Shown: piece by piece, positions 44,383 to 52,863 of the stretch | How positions within the stretch are numbered: the stretch's first letter is position 1 | Layout: each line of letters opens with the position of its first letter | Source: Fortiea contorta PCC 7126 | GTDB lineage: Bacteria > Cyanobacteriota > Cyanobacteriia > Cyanobacteriales > Nostocaceae | Length of the DNA stretch: 64,000 nt | Reading direction: 5' to 3' | NCBI RefSeq assembly: GCF_000332295.1 | Contig: NZ_KB235930.1 | Location: 3,747,895 to 3,811,894 of the forward strand | The notes under the pieces: generated by a model | Databases searched by the model: none | What the model saw: only the letters and a program-made list of their open reading frames with translations | Told to the model about the DNA's origin: nothing | Translations under genes and position numbers: made by a program

Positions 44383-44793
44383 ATGAACGCGATTCAACCA
44401 TCCAGACCCCCGCTACAACCCATAGAAAAACGCCGAGTCACCCCTCGGCCCAAGCGACATCTGCGCCAGCGGTCTTACCAAATCATGGCGCTGGAAACTA
44501 CAGCGAAAATAGCAGTTAATCTAGCAATCTCAGGCGCAGCAATTTCTGCCTTGGTGCAACTTTTACCTTATCACTGGTCGCAGCAAGAAAAATTGCGAGA
44601 AATTAAGACTGAGGTGAAGCAGATGGAAGGACGTGTCAACACCTTGCAAGCAGAGTTTAGCAGGAATTTTGATCCCCATCAAACTAAGGCAATCATGCAA
44701 CAGCAAGGGTATCGATTTGATCCCAGCCAGCGTCAGGTGGTGTTTATGAACCAAGACCCGAAAGAATCAGCGCAACCAGATGTATCACCTTAG
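44383..44793 (+). CDS. Small FtsL/DivIC-like membrane protein (slr1601-type, putative cell division)
   Basis: 136 residues. A Pro/Arg/Lys-rich cytoplasmic N-terminus (about 1-38) is followed by one transmembrane segment (about 42-64, IAVNLAISGAAISALVQLL), a short coiled coil (about 67-92, EKLREIKTEVKQMEGRVNTLQ) and a conserved FDPHQTKAIMQQQGYRFDPSQRQVVF. This bitopic layout matches FtsL/DivIC-like division proteins and, from memory, the cyanobacterial slr1601 family. No divisome genes are adjacent, so the role is inferred from architecture. Confidence 0.7.
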   Translation: MNAIQPSRPPLQPIEKRRVTPRPKRHLRQRSYQIMALETTAKIAVNLAISGAAISALVQLLPYHWSQQEKLREIKTEVKQMEGRVNTLQAEFSRNFDPHQTKAIMQQQGYRFDPSQRQVVFMNQDPKESAQPDVSP

Positions 44794-44841
44794 TTATTGG
44801 TTGTTTGTCATCTACCAATTTCAGTCAAGCTTTGGGCGAAT

Positions 44842-45558
44842 CTACCAGTCAAGATGCTGAGGAAACAGCAGTTCGTTTAACCAGTTGTCAACTTGTGAGT
44901 GCAGATGGTAACTGAGGGCGTCGTGATTACCGTTTACAGGGGGTAATTGGTTTAAAGCCCGACGATAATCAGCGATCGCACAGTTCCAATCGCCCCACAG
45001 ATGATAGGTTCTACCTCTCTGGGCCCAGATATGTGTTTGTAGTTGACCGAAGAGTAAAGCGATTTCAAAATTCTCTACAGCTTCTTCATATTGACCCAAA
45101 TCCCGTAATGTGATTCCTCTGTTAATCCAAGCCCGGACATGACGGGGATTTAAATCAATCGCTTGGTCATAGTCAGCGATCGCCGCGGCTAATTCTCCAC
45201 AAGCTGCGTAGTAGTTGGCGCGATTGTTATAAGCGCTGGCTAAATGCGGATTCAGTTGTAATGCTGTGTTGTAATCACACAAAGCTTTTTGTCTTTCACC
45301 ACTTTGAAAATAAATTAGCCCCCGGTTGTTGTAATCAACTGCATTTTGGGGGTGACGATGAATTAGCTGGCTTAAAAGGGCGATCGCCTCTGTATAATCT
45401 CCTTGCTGCGCCAACTTCAGCGCCCAAGAACGTAAGTGACTATCCCCTAAAACTGATTCCTCACTACTATTTTCTTGATAGTTAAATCGACTATTATTTA
45501 CAATATTGTTTAAGTAATTTTCCTGATTACCAGAAGCTAAAAACGAGTAGTTATTCAT
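44842..45558 (-). CDS. Tetratricopeptide repeat protein
   Basis: 238 residues. Five consecutive TPRs can be read, for example DYTEAIALLSQLIHRHPQNA, VDYNNRGLIYFQSGERQKAL, SAYNNRANYYAACGELAAAI, RAWINRGITLRDLGQYEEAV and HIWAQRGRTYHLWGDWNCAI. There is no catalytic domain and no signal peptide. It probably acts as a protein-protein adaptor in the cytosol; partners are unknown. Confidence 0.92.
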   Translation of the reverse strand: MNNYSFLASGNQENYLNNIVNNSRFNYQENSSEESVLGDSHLRSWALKLAQQGDYTEAIALLSQLIHRHPQNAVDYNNRGLIYFQSGERQKALCDYNTALQLNPHLASAYNNRANYYAACGELAAAIADYDQAIDLNPRHVRAWINRGITLRDLGQYEEAVENFEIALLFGQLQTHIWAQRGRTYHLWGDWNCAIADYRRALNQLPPVNGNHDALSYHLHSQVDNWLNELLFPQHLDW

Positions 45559-45987
45559 GCTATATTACCGGGCGAGCTTGTTTTGCAAGTAAATTTATAG
45601 TTTTTATCCTATTGCTGGTCTAGCCAAAGCGTTAGGTTGTAATGTGTTGATAGTTACTTTAATTAATCATTTACGGTAATGAACCCCAATCTTGTTCTAC
45701 ACAAATATATTGATGCTCTAATCTGATCATGTATACTTCATCCCCAAGTTGAATTCCTGAAAAAACAAATATCAATCTTCAAGACTAGTCAGATAAGCAG
45801 AGCAACAACTTGGTAAAATGCCAACAAGCCGATCAATAGAGATGAGGAAAAGAGGAAAGGGAAAGGGGGAAGGGTTAGGAATTTGGTTTTCCTGGCTTTT
45901 TTACCCTCAACCTTTCCTCCCCAACAGAACTCACCACCCCAGCCTCTGATCCCCTGATTTGACTCAAAAGTTTTGAGAAATTTGATT
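45559..45987. other. 429-bp divergent intergenic region
   Basis: Lies between the TPR gene (minus) and the conserved hypothetical gene (plus). AT-rich at the TPR side, with a purine-rich stretch (GAGGAAAAGAGGAAAGGG) near 45842-45875. No gene, RNA or strong hairpin seen. Confidence 0.6.
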
Positions 45988-46452
45988 ATGACAACGACAA
46001 TCTCTTATCCCAACGCCCCCGATCTTGCAGCGGATGATTACATTGTGATCGGCTTGGCGACTTGTTTTGTCAAGGAAGACGGCGAAGTTCATCAAATCGA
46101 AGTAGTCGAACCTATCCCCTCTGCGGCTTTAGAAGCGCTATTTAAAGGTATTCCCACTTCCTATAAACTGGCTTATGCAACTACTTTAGGATCAGTTTTG
46201 GCTGGCGAGACACCATTATTACCACCAGATTTCCCAACATCTGCTCAGTTTGGTGATGAATTTGTCCCCAGGGTGTTTGCAGCCGCCCGTACCTACAAGC
46301 GCCGCGAGGTAGCCAAATCTCTTATATCCGTAGGTACAACCTACACAGAATTGGCTTATTCTGTAGAGCGGAAGCGGGTACTAAATGCTACCAGAGTTGT
46401 CACCAAAGAAGATAACATAAAACAGCACTCTCACACTCACAAAGTCCTCTAA
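45988..46452 (+). CDS. Conserved cyanobacterial hypothetical protein, 154 aa
   Basis: Starts MTTTISYPNAPDLAADDYIVIG; an upstream TTG at 45973 is less likely. The sequence is alpha/beta-like (VIGLATCFVKEDGEVHQIEVVEPIPSAALEAL is one continuous region) and ends with a His-rich tail (HSHTHKVL). I recognise no named domain. The pattern IEVVEPIPSAALEAL followed by a region with conserved GETPLLPPDFP looks typical of a cyanobacterial lineage-specific protein. The GST gene starts 13 bp after its stop, so the two are probably co-transcribed. Confidence 0.75.
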   Translation: MTTTISYPNAPDLAADDYIVIGLATCFVKEDGEVHQIEVVEPIPSAALEALFKGIPTSYKLAYATTLGSVLAGETPLLPPDFPTSAQFGDEFVPRVFAAARTYKRREVAKSLISVGTTYTELAYSVERKRVLNATRVVTKEDNIKQHSHTHKVL

Positions 46453-46464
46453 TCCCAGGTGATT

Positions 46465-47022
46465 ATGTTAAAGCTTTATGGCGGCGCTCGTAGTCGAGCC
46501 TCAATTGTGCAGTGGTATCTAGAAGAATTAGCGATACCCTATGAATTTGTCCTCCTCGACATGCAAGCGGGCGAACACCTTCAACCTGAGTATCTAGGAA
46601 TTAATCCTTTAGGTAAAGTGCCGGCAATTACCGATGGAGACTTGACGCTTTGGGAATCGGGCGCAATTTTGCTGTATCTCGCCGATAAATACGGCAAAGG
46701 TGCATCCTCTCCAGAAGAGAGCGCTATTCTGGCTCAGTGGGTGTTATTTGCCAATGCTACCCTCGGCCCGGGAATATTCTCCGAAGCTAATCGAGAAAGG
46801 GAAATGCCCCGTTTGTTAGCTCCCTTAAATGAGATTTTTACACGGCAACCTTTTTTGTTGGGTGATGAATTCTCTGTCGCTGATGTCGCAGTTGGGTCTA
46901 TCCTTACTTATATCCCAGTCCTTTTGAAGCTAGATTTGAGTGCCTACCCAGCCGTATTAGAATACATGAAACGGATATCTGAGCGAGCGGCGTTTCAAAA
47001 AAGCATTGGCGGACGAGGTTAA
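46465..47022 (+). CDS. Glutathione S-transferase family protein
   Basis: 185 residues from the ATG at 46465, which has AGGTG upstream; a GTG at 46459 is an alternative. The N-terminal thioredoxin-like domain (MLKLYGGARSRASIVQWYLEEL, GKVPAITDGDLTLWESGAILLYL) has the Pro-Ala-Ile and Glu-Ser glutathione contacts. The C-terminal helical domain has FLLGDEFSVADVAVGSIL. It is likely a beta/theta-like detoxification GST; the substrate is unknown. It follows the conserved hypothetical by 13 bp. An old inverted repeat and an insertion sequence lie directly downstream. Confidence 0.92.
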   Translation: MLKLYGGARSRASIVQWYLEELAIPYEFVLLDMQAGEHLQPEYLGINPLGKVPAITDGDLTLWESGAILLYLADKYGKGASSPEESAILAQWVLFANATLGPGIFSEANREREMPRLLAPLNEIFTRQPFLLGDEFSVADVAVGSILTYIPVLLKLDLSAYPAVLEYMKRISERAAFQKSIGGRG

Positions 47023-47094
47023 TTCAATAGGTGGGCAGTGCCCATAAGTGTCAACTTAAGCCACAGATTGCTTAAATGCTTGGCTGACCTACCC

Positions 47095-48957
47095 GCCTGG
47101 GAATGAATGATACTGTTGGCGAATTAACTGAGGGGTCAGACCCATCATGGCTATGTGTTAAGCAGTAGCGCCAAGAGCAGCAAAAGCAGAAATACGTGTC
47201 TTTGCCTTGGGAATTTGTTGCCACCAAGCCATCAAGCGGCTCAAATTCATTGCAGCTGCGGTAGCGATGTGTTGTAAATGAGTCTTCGCTAAACCTACGT
47301 AGCGACTACGACGCAATTCATATGCGCGAGTGGCTTGGGAAAGAGAGCCTTCTACCCCAGCTCTTAATGCATAGTCAAGTTGAAAATCTGGAGTGGTTTG
47401 ACGAAGCCGCGCAGCTTGCAAAGCTTGATGTTGTTCTCGGTGTCGGAATTTAAGCAGACGGGGTTCTTTTCTAGCTTGGGTACATAAGCTTCTTTTTTCA
47501 CAAGCAGCACAACTAGCACGCTCAAAGCGCACCTCAATCACACGATTGTCATAATCATCGGTTCTTTCTCGCCAAGCCTGACTCAATTGACCACTGGGAC
47601 ATCTGACTTGATGCTTGTCCCAGTCAATCGCAAAGCAAGATAAATCAAATCCACCATCTGTTTTGGCTTGCCAACTAGAGTCACCAGGAACTTTTCCCAG
47701 TAGGTCAACCTCATACTCACTCATAGAAGTCACTAGATGCTCGGCATCGACATAAGCTGTATCCAACAGATGTTGTGCAGGCAGAAGCTCTTTTTGAGCT
47801 AGATGCTGATGAATAATTTGCGTCATTGCTCCGTCTGGAGTTGTTGCTGGAGTCGTCTCAACATTAGTAATCAGATTGGGGCGATTTTCTTCGCAGGTTT
47901 CTGTCAAATGAACTGTGTATCCTGTCCAATTGGTATCTCGTTTGGTGCGGTTGCGAGCTTCAGTGTCATAGGGGGATTGAATAGAGACTTTGTTAGGGGG
48001 TAAACCTGTGTTTGTTGGTTCTCGCCACACAAGTGTTTCTGCGATAAAAGCATATTGTTGCACCCAAACAGTTCGCAAAATCTCCACACTTTCCAGTTGT
48101 CGCCACTTCTCTTCAGTTTGGGACTCATCAATTACCCTCAAGATGTGGTGTCCATCCGCACCGATGGTCAGTGCCAGTTGTTCTCTTGCCGCTTTTTCTT
48201 GAGGCAAGCGATATTGCTCAAACCTAGCACCATAACGGTCAAACCAATCTGAGGTCACTTGAGCTTTTAACCATTGAGGCGCAACCATTGCTAATTCATT
48301 GAGTGCATGGCGCAAAGTTTCTCCTACTAACTCCAAGCGATTCACTTGACGGATAGCCGCTAGCACATGAGTCGAGTCTGTGCGTTGCCGCCCCCGACTT
48401 TTGATGAGTTTTTGCTCTTTCAATTGATTGAGCATCTGATCTAGTAATTGCCTTTGAGAGTCTTTGGCAATCAGTCGCTCTCGAAATTCTGCCAACACGC
48501 TATGGTCAAAACCAGAATCGGTTAACTCTAATCCTAAAGCGTATTTCCAATCTATTCTTGACCTGACTGCCTCTGCTGCCTGTCTATCACTTAATCCTTC
48601 AGCAAACTGCATCACCGTAATTAGTGCTAATCTTCCAGGGGATAGCGCTAGTTGACCACAACGCGCTGGATATAAAGAGTGAAAATCTTCATCTACATAT
48701 ATTTGTCCCAATTGCTCATACATCTTCATGTAAACGTTGCTTTTGGGAAATGCGGCCTTTGCTACTAGGGCTGTTTGTTTTGGGATTGCCCATTGCTCTA
48801 TCGGATGAAGGGTCATTTTTGTTTACACTTCTACTTGCCGACAACTTAAATCTTGGCTTAAGTTGAGATTACCTCATATGTAAGCTTCATTACTCTCTCA
48901 ATTTTGATGGGTCTGACCCCTCAGTTGATTCGCCAACAGTATCATGAATTCCCAGGC
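47095..48957. mobile_element. Complete IS1182-type insertion sequence
   Basis: The ends form a terminal inverted repeat of about 53 bp starting GCCTGGGAAT, continuing with ATGATACTGTTGGCGAAT and ending AGACCCATCA. Only three mismatches separate the two arms (two near position 10-12, one in GAATTAACTG/GAATCAACTG). The element is about 1.86 kb and holds one intact transposase gene on the minus strand. No convincing target duplication is seen at the edges chosen. Arm conservation and the intact gene suggest recent or maintained activity. Confidence 0.9.
47158..48816 (-). CDS. IS1182 family transposase
   Basis: 552 residues without frameshift or stop. The N-terminal DUF772 region (SLYPARCGQLALSPGRLALI, QFAEGLSDRQAAEAVRSRID) is followed by a DDE-type catalytic core: TDSTHVLAAIRQ, LDTAYVDAEHLV and RAGVEGSLSQATRAYELRRSRY, with a Cys cluster (CAACEKRSLC) in between, as in IS1182 elements. 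It cuts and joins the element ends. It begins 141 bp inside the right inverted repeat. Confidence 0.95.
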   Translation of the reverse strand: MTLHPIEQWAIPKQTALVAKAAFPKSNVYMKMYEQLGQIYVDEDFHSLYPARCGQLALSPGRLALITVMQFAEGLSDRQAAEAVRSRIDWKYALGLELTDSGFDHSVLAEFRERLIAKDSQRQLLDQMLNQLKEQKLIKSRGRQRTDSTHVLAAIRQVNRLELVGETLRHALNELAMVAPQWLKAQVTSDWFDRYGARFEQYRLPQEKAAREQLALTIGADGHHILRVIDESQTEEKWRQLESVEILRTVWVQQYAFIAETLVWREPTNTGLPPNKVSIQSPYDTEARNRTKRDTNWTGYTVHLTETCEENRPNLITNVETTPATTPDGAMTQIIHQHLAQKELLPAQHLLDTAYVDAEHLVTSMSEYEVDLLGKVPGDSSWQAKTDGGFDLSCFAIDWDKHQVRCPSGQLSQAWRERTDDYDNRVIEVRFERASCAACEKRSLCTQARKEPRLLKFRHREQHQALQAARLRQTTPDFQLDYALRAGVEGSLSQATRAYELRRSRYVGLAKTHLQHIATAAAMNLSRLMAWWQQIPKAKTRISAFAALGATA

Positions 48958-48967
48958 TAATAGCTGA

Positions 48968-49053
48968 AGTCTACTTCAGTAGACTAGGGATTTGTGAGCA
49001 TTTTTAGTCATCTTGAGATGACTTAAGCTATGAGACTCAGAATTCATTCTGAG
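48968..49053. repeat. Three consecutive 8-2-8 palindromes
   Basis: AGTCTACT-TC-AGTAGACT (48968-48985), AGTCATCT-TG-AGATGACT (49006-49023) and CTCAGAAT-TC-ATTCTGAG (49036-49053). All three are perfect 18-bp palindromes with a 2-bp centre, lying within 86 bp between the right end of the insertion sequence and the outer inverted repeat. Their sequences are different, so the shape rather than the bases is shared. Confidence 0.85.
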
Positions 49054-49113
49054 GCGGGACAAGAGTTTCGCGTTAAGTTGACACCAATGGGCATTGCCCA
49101 CCCTACAAATTTC

Positions 49114-49605
49114 TTAACGATAGTTAGTGAATTGTAACGCCACAGGAAAGTCTTCTTGTTTCAACCGCTGGATGACAGTTTGCAGATCATCCTTGGCTTT
49201 AGCTGTCACCCGCACTGCATCACCTTGAATCGAGGCTTGGACTTTTTTGAATTCGTCTCGAATCAGTTTAGAAATTTGCTTGGCGATTTCTTGGCTAATG
49301 CCTTTTTTGAGTTTAATTTCTTGGCGTACGCGGTTCCCGCTGGCTGATTCAACTTTGCCAAAATCAAATATTTTTTGAGAGAGGTTACGTTTTGCGGCTT
49401 TTTCCCGCAGAATTGTGTGCACAGATTCTAAGGTAAACTCGCTGTCGGTGCTGATAGTAATGCTTTCTTCGTTTAACTCAACACTAGTTGCAGTATCTTT
49501 GAGGTCATAACGACTTTTAACGTCTCGTTCAACTTGATCGACAGCGTTTACCAATTCTTGTCGGTCAAAGTCGCTCACAATGTCAAAAGAAAAGGTAGAA
49601 GCCAT
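49114..49605 (-). CDS. YajQ family nucleotide-binding protein
   Basis: 163 residues: [20 protein letters not shown] at the N-terminus, [33 protein letters not shown] and [20 protein letters not shown] at the C-terminus. This is the complete YajQ/DUF520 fold of two RRM-like halves. Some homologues bind cyclic di-GMP and modulate gene expression; the binding is not proven here. The gene is isolated just beyond the IS region. Confidence 0.95.
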   Translation of the reverse strand: MASTFSFDIVSDFDRQELVNAVDQVERDVKSRYDLKDTATSVELNEESITISTDSEFTLESVHTILREKAAKRNLSQKIFDFGKVESASGNRVRQEIKLKKGISQEIAKQISKLIRDEFKKVQASIQGDAVRVTAKAKDDLQTVIQRLKQEDFPVALQFTNYR

Positions 49606-49665
49606 AAAAAATTTGGGGTTTGTAGATGTGGGAGTTTGGGTAGGAGACAGAAATAGTACTGCCTC

Positions 49666-50064
49666 TTAGCTATTAGCTTGGATGATACTGAAGACAATGA
49701 GAGTACCAGAGCCAAGAGAGCCAATGCCAAACATGAGCGATCGCAATAGGGGTATATTCAATATATAAAAAACTGAGTATAACAACCGAGCGACAATAAA
49801 AGCGATCGCTGCTGTTACTGCTACTGGAGAATTTACACCTGTAACATAAGCCATCAAAGCTGCTGCAGCAAACAACATAAACGCTTCAAAGGAATTTTGA
49901 TGCGCCCAGGTAGCTCGTTGGGCGTATGGTGGTAACTTATCGAATATGGCGCGAGGGGTTGACAAAGCTTCCAACCCAATCTGCACCCGCGCATAAGCTA
50001 CCAGTAAAAATGGCAGATAAATCAGCGCTGCGGCTGCCGCAATGGCGTATAAAAAAATAATCAT
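49666..50064 (-). CDS. MAPEG family membrane protein
   Basis: 132 residues with four hydrophobic segments (about 2-23, 55-77, 80-98 and 107-127). The motif RATWAHQNSFEAFMLFAAA (R-x-x-x-A-x-x-N-x-x-E) is the MAPEG signature. MAPEG proteins are membrane-associated enzymes in eicosanoid and glutathione metabolism in animals; bacterial roles are uncertain. It lies 60 bp upstream of yajQ on the same strand. Confidence 0.9.
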   Translation of the reverse strand: MIIFLYAIAAAAALIYLPFLLVAYARVQIGLEALSTPRAIFDKLPPYAQRATWAHQNSFEAFMLFAAAALMAYVTGVNSPVAVTAAIAFIVARLLYSVFYILNIPLLRSLMFGIGSLGSGTLIVFSIIQANS

Positions 50065-50065
50065 T

Positions 50066-50111
50066 AGTTATTGGTCATTGGTTGTTTGTCATTAGTTATT
50101 TGTCATTTGTC
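50066..50111. repeat. Short repeats of the TTGTCATT type
   Basis: TTATTGGTCATTGGTTGTTTGTCATTAGTTATTTGTCATTTGTC pattern (shown as short units TTGTCATT/TTGGTCAT). STRR-like and directly upstream of the MAPEG gene. A copy is also near 44795. Confidence 0.75.
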
Positions 50112-50195
50112 AAGCAAACAGATGCGCCAGCGGCTACTTTTTCAAAGCTTTCCAGCAGTACCCGCCAGTCAGGATCAAAGACAAATTACTAATGA

Positions 50196-50699
50196 CTAAT
50201 CAAAGTAGAAAAGCGTCACCACTTTTCTTTGTTCTTCGGCGTCTCCACAAGTTTGGAGCAGGGTACGGCTGTCATGAAACGCAAAGCAGATGAGTTGTTG
50301 ACAACGAGAAACAATCTCTTTGTTGCAAATGTAACTTGCTTCCGCCAGAGAGAGACTATCGTTGCTGGGATTTTCTACTAGGTGCATGACATTTTCTAAT
50401 TGCTGGCGCGATTCTACTGGCTGGCGTTCCAAGCTTTGGGGTAAAATTACCGTCAGCAAGTTAGGATCTGCCCGCATTGCTCCGCGGATAGCCGCTGAGT
50501 TAGTTCCTGTAGCGCCAGAGGTGATGATCCGATTGCCTGTTAAGACTAAGGCATAGGTCATCATTTCAATCAGATTCTGATGCGTAATGGGCACGTGGCG
50601 AGAACCGAGCAAGGCAATTCTTTTAGAACCTGTTTGCTGGATGGTTGCCAGTTCCTGCGCTAACGTATCAAGGTTAATGAGGTCTGTTGATTGACTCAA
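50196..50699 (-). CDS. DprA-like (DNA recombination-mediator protein A fold) protein
   Basis: 167 residues. The Rossmann-like core RIALLGSRHVPITHQNLIEMM, IITSGATGTNSAAIRGAM and LTVILPQSLERQP has the SxxTGxNxxA/G pattern seen in DprA/Smf and LOG/TIGR00725 nucleotide-binding folds. It is half the length of true DprA and lacks the SAM and C-terminal winged-helix domains. It may bind ssDNA or a nucleotide; natural competence involvement is only an inference. Confidence 0.75.
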   Translation of the reverse strand: MSQSTDLINLDTLAQELATIQQTGSKRIALLGSRHVPITHQNLIEMMTYALVLTGNRIITSGATGTNSAAIRGAMRADPNLLTVILPQSLERQPVESRQQLENVMHLVENPSNDSLSLAEASYICNKEIVSRCQQLICFAFHDSRTLLQTCGDAEEQRKVVTLFYFD

Positions 50700-50897
50700 A
50701 GACGGAGATCATTAGATGAAACGACCAAGATATTTTACCAAACTGAGTGTAGGTGGAAGTTAATTTAGCTCAGACATTGCTATATTTTCTCGGCTTTGTT
50801 GAGTTGGTGAGAGCGAGTCGGCTGTACCCTCGCTGGGAGTATAGTTTTTGATGGAAACGCAGAGGAACGCTAAGGAAAGCGCTAAGGGGCGCTGAGA

Positions 50898-51992
50898 TTA
50901 GGATAATGCGGCTGCTGGACTTAAGCCTAGTACAGATAGTAGGCGCTCAAAGTCAAAATGCTCACCCATTAGCTGGGAGATGCATTGTACTTTAATCGGT
51001 TCGTGGAGGCGCACTTGACCAAAAGTGCGGTCAACAATTTCCACGGTGGTGAGTGTATCTAAATCGACCGATAAAATGGGGATTTCTAGTTCTTCAGCAC
51101 GGTTGCGAATAAAGGCGGGAGGTGGTAATTGTCCGGTGAGAATGAGGCATTGGGTGGAGGTTTCTAGTGCAGCTTGCTGAATTTCTACGCGATCGCCCCC
51201 TGTGACTACGGCCATGTTGTGGCGTTTGCGGAAATATTTCACAGCGGCGTTGACGTTCATTGCGCCGATGGCGAGGCTTTCGACGAGTAAATCTAAGCGA
51301 TCGCTACAACAGAGGACTTCTGCATTTAACTGCTTGACTAATTCACCAACGCTGACGCTGCGGAGTAGGTCGCTTTTTGGTAAGGTGGCGAATACAGGAA
51401 TACCTTGCTGTTCTAAAAATGGGCGTAGGAGTGTTTGCGAGGTGGCTATTTGGTCTGTGGGGATGTCATTGAGCACTACACCAATTAAGCGATCGCCTAA
51501 GCGCTGTTTTGCCGATAATAGTGCTTCCACTGAAAGCAGCGATTTGTAGCGGGCTACCAACAGCACACCTGCATCCAGTACTTCTGCTGCTTGTAGCAAA
51601 GACAAATTAAACAATTTACCTTCTTCTAAGTCACCAGGCCCCTCTAGCAACACCAAGTCCCCACGGGACGCTGGTAAATATTGCTGTGCTAAAGATTGTT
51701 GATAATCGGTTTTGTCTTCACCGCGTAGGCGTTTTTGTACACTTACTTGATCTAGAGTTAACATCGTGGGTGTAACACGATTGGCTGGCAGATTGAGGCT
51801 GTGAGCAATGAACTGGACATCTTCCTCAATTACGCTACCACCAGACGCATTTAAACACGTACCTAGTGGTTTGCCGTAGGTGATATCCAGTCCTTTTTGC
51901 TTTAGCTGATGGGATAAGCCCAGAACTGTTGCAGATTTACCGCTGTAAGTCTGAGTTGATCCTATCAACAAATATTTTGCGGATTTCGGCAC
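50898..51992 (-). CDS. Phosphotransacetylase-family protein (BioD-like plus DRTGG domains)
   Basis: 364 residues from a GTG at 51992, preceded by AGGAG seven nt upstream; the frame continues to an ATG at 52046, but the added residues are non-conserved. The N-terminal P-loop domain (LLIGSTQTYSGKSATVLGLS, VLLEGPGDLEEGKLFNLSL) is BioD/CobB-like. The C-terminal part (AAVKYFRKRHNMAVVTGGDR, CLILTGQLPP) is a DRTGG domain, as in the N-terminal part of some Pta proteins. The catalytic Pta domain itself is absent, so a role in acetyl-phosphate synthesis is not supported; it may be regulatory. Confidence 0.85.
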   Translation of the reverse strand: MPKSAKYLLIGSTQTYSGKSATVLGLSHQLKQKGLDITYGKPLGTCLNASGGSVIEEDVQFIAHSLNLPANRVTPTMLTLDQVSVQKRLRGEDKTDYQQSLAQQYLPASRGDLVLLEGPGDLEEGKLFNLSLLQAAEVLDAGVLLVARYKSLLSVEALLSAKQRLGDRLIGVVLNDIPTDQIATSQTLLRPFLEQQGIPVFATLPKSDLLRSVSVGELVKQLNAEVLCCSDRLDLLVESLAIGAMNVNAAVKYFRKRHNMAVVTGGDRVEIQQAALETSTQCLILTGQLPPPAFIRNRAEELEIPILSVDLDTLTTVEIVDRTFGQVRLHEPIKVQCISQLMGEHFDFERLLSVLGLSPAAALS

Positions 51993-52203
51993 ACATGCAC
52001 TCCTAAAATTCAAAAGGAAGTAGAACCCAGCTTGGTGTTTTCTCATTCTAGGTCGAACTTAGCCATTGCTGTTGCTACAAACCCTGACTAGAGAAGCGAT
52101 CGTGCAATTTTTTCAGGATGATTAATGGATGAAATCGGTGCTTTTTTTAGACAAAAACGGCTGAATATAACCACAATTAGATAAATATTACCATTAAAAG
52201 AAT

Positions 52204-52578
52204 TTATTCATCTAAACGCAGCATCTTACGATAAAAAGCTTGAGAAAAATCAATCACACGATAGCGTTTATGGTTTTCCATCAACTCAATTAAAAAAGTC
52301 ATAAACTCAAAACTCGCCATCATCACTTCATAACTTAAGTCAGCTTCACCATCGAACTGCATTCGACATCTGGTTAAATCTGAAGGTAAAGTGGCTACAT
52401 TCCAACTGGCGACAAAGGGAATATTTTCACCAGCTTCTATTTTGCGATGTCCTTCCACAACGCCTTTTTGATAAAGACTGATGGCGTGGGGCAATATATT
52501 ACGCCTGTTTCCTTGAATGTAAGGTAAGTAAACGCTCGCTTGTTGCTGAGTCGCAGGCTGGAGTTGCTCAATAGACAT
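52204..52578 (-). CDS. ebsA: Type IV pilus-associated protein EbsA
   Basis: 124 residues. The segments LQPATQQQASVYLPYIQGNRR, NILPHAISLYQKGVVEGHRKI, IPFVASWNVATLPSDLTRCR and QFDGEADLSYEVMM match, from memory, the cyanobacterial EbsA family. EbsA in Synechococcus is needed for type IV pilus assembly and for suppression of biofilm formation through a complex with PilB. No other pilus genes are near. It starts at the ATG at 52578 and has its own upstream region. Confidence 0.75.
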   Translation of the reverse strand: MSIEQLQPATQQQASVYLPYIQGNRRNILPHAISLYQKGVVEGHRKIEAGENIPFVASWNVATLPSDLTRCRMQFDGEADLSYEVMMASFEFMTFLIELMENHKRYRVIDFSQAFYRKMLRLDE

Positions 52579-52863
52579 GGTGATAGATTCCTCGTAAATG
52601 CTTATCGATAGTTTTCCCGAAAAATATGTCGATATTGATATGGGGATTGGGGTGATGGGGAAGCGGAGTAAAAAGTTACTGCTAAGAAGTGACAGAATGT
52701 CGGGTACAATGAGGCTGCATTGGCTTTTGTGGAAGCTAGGAGCAATAACATGGACAATTTCCGTTACAGGGAAGTTTATGTGATTATTGCGATGTTTTTT
52801 AACGACTATCTGCTGCTAAATCTCCAATGATGCCACTTGCCCCATTCCCCTTTTAAGTAACCT

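Larger units (their letters stand above)
47030..49102. repeat. Outer inverted repeat split by an insertion sequence
   Basis: The 30-bp arm at 47030-47059 (GGTGGGCAGTGCCCATAAGTG...) and the arm at 49073-49102 are inverted and match at 27 of 30 positions. They lie outside the IS termini. The same GGTGGGCA/TGCCCACC core is common in Nostoc intergenic hairpins, so the parsimonious view is that the insertion sequence landed inside an older palindrome or MITE. Confidence 0.8.

Noticed and set aside
47095-48957. Composite transposon carrying the GST or YajQ genes
   Set aside because: Only one IS copy is present; the outer repeat is a hairpin family, not a second IS.
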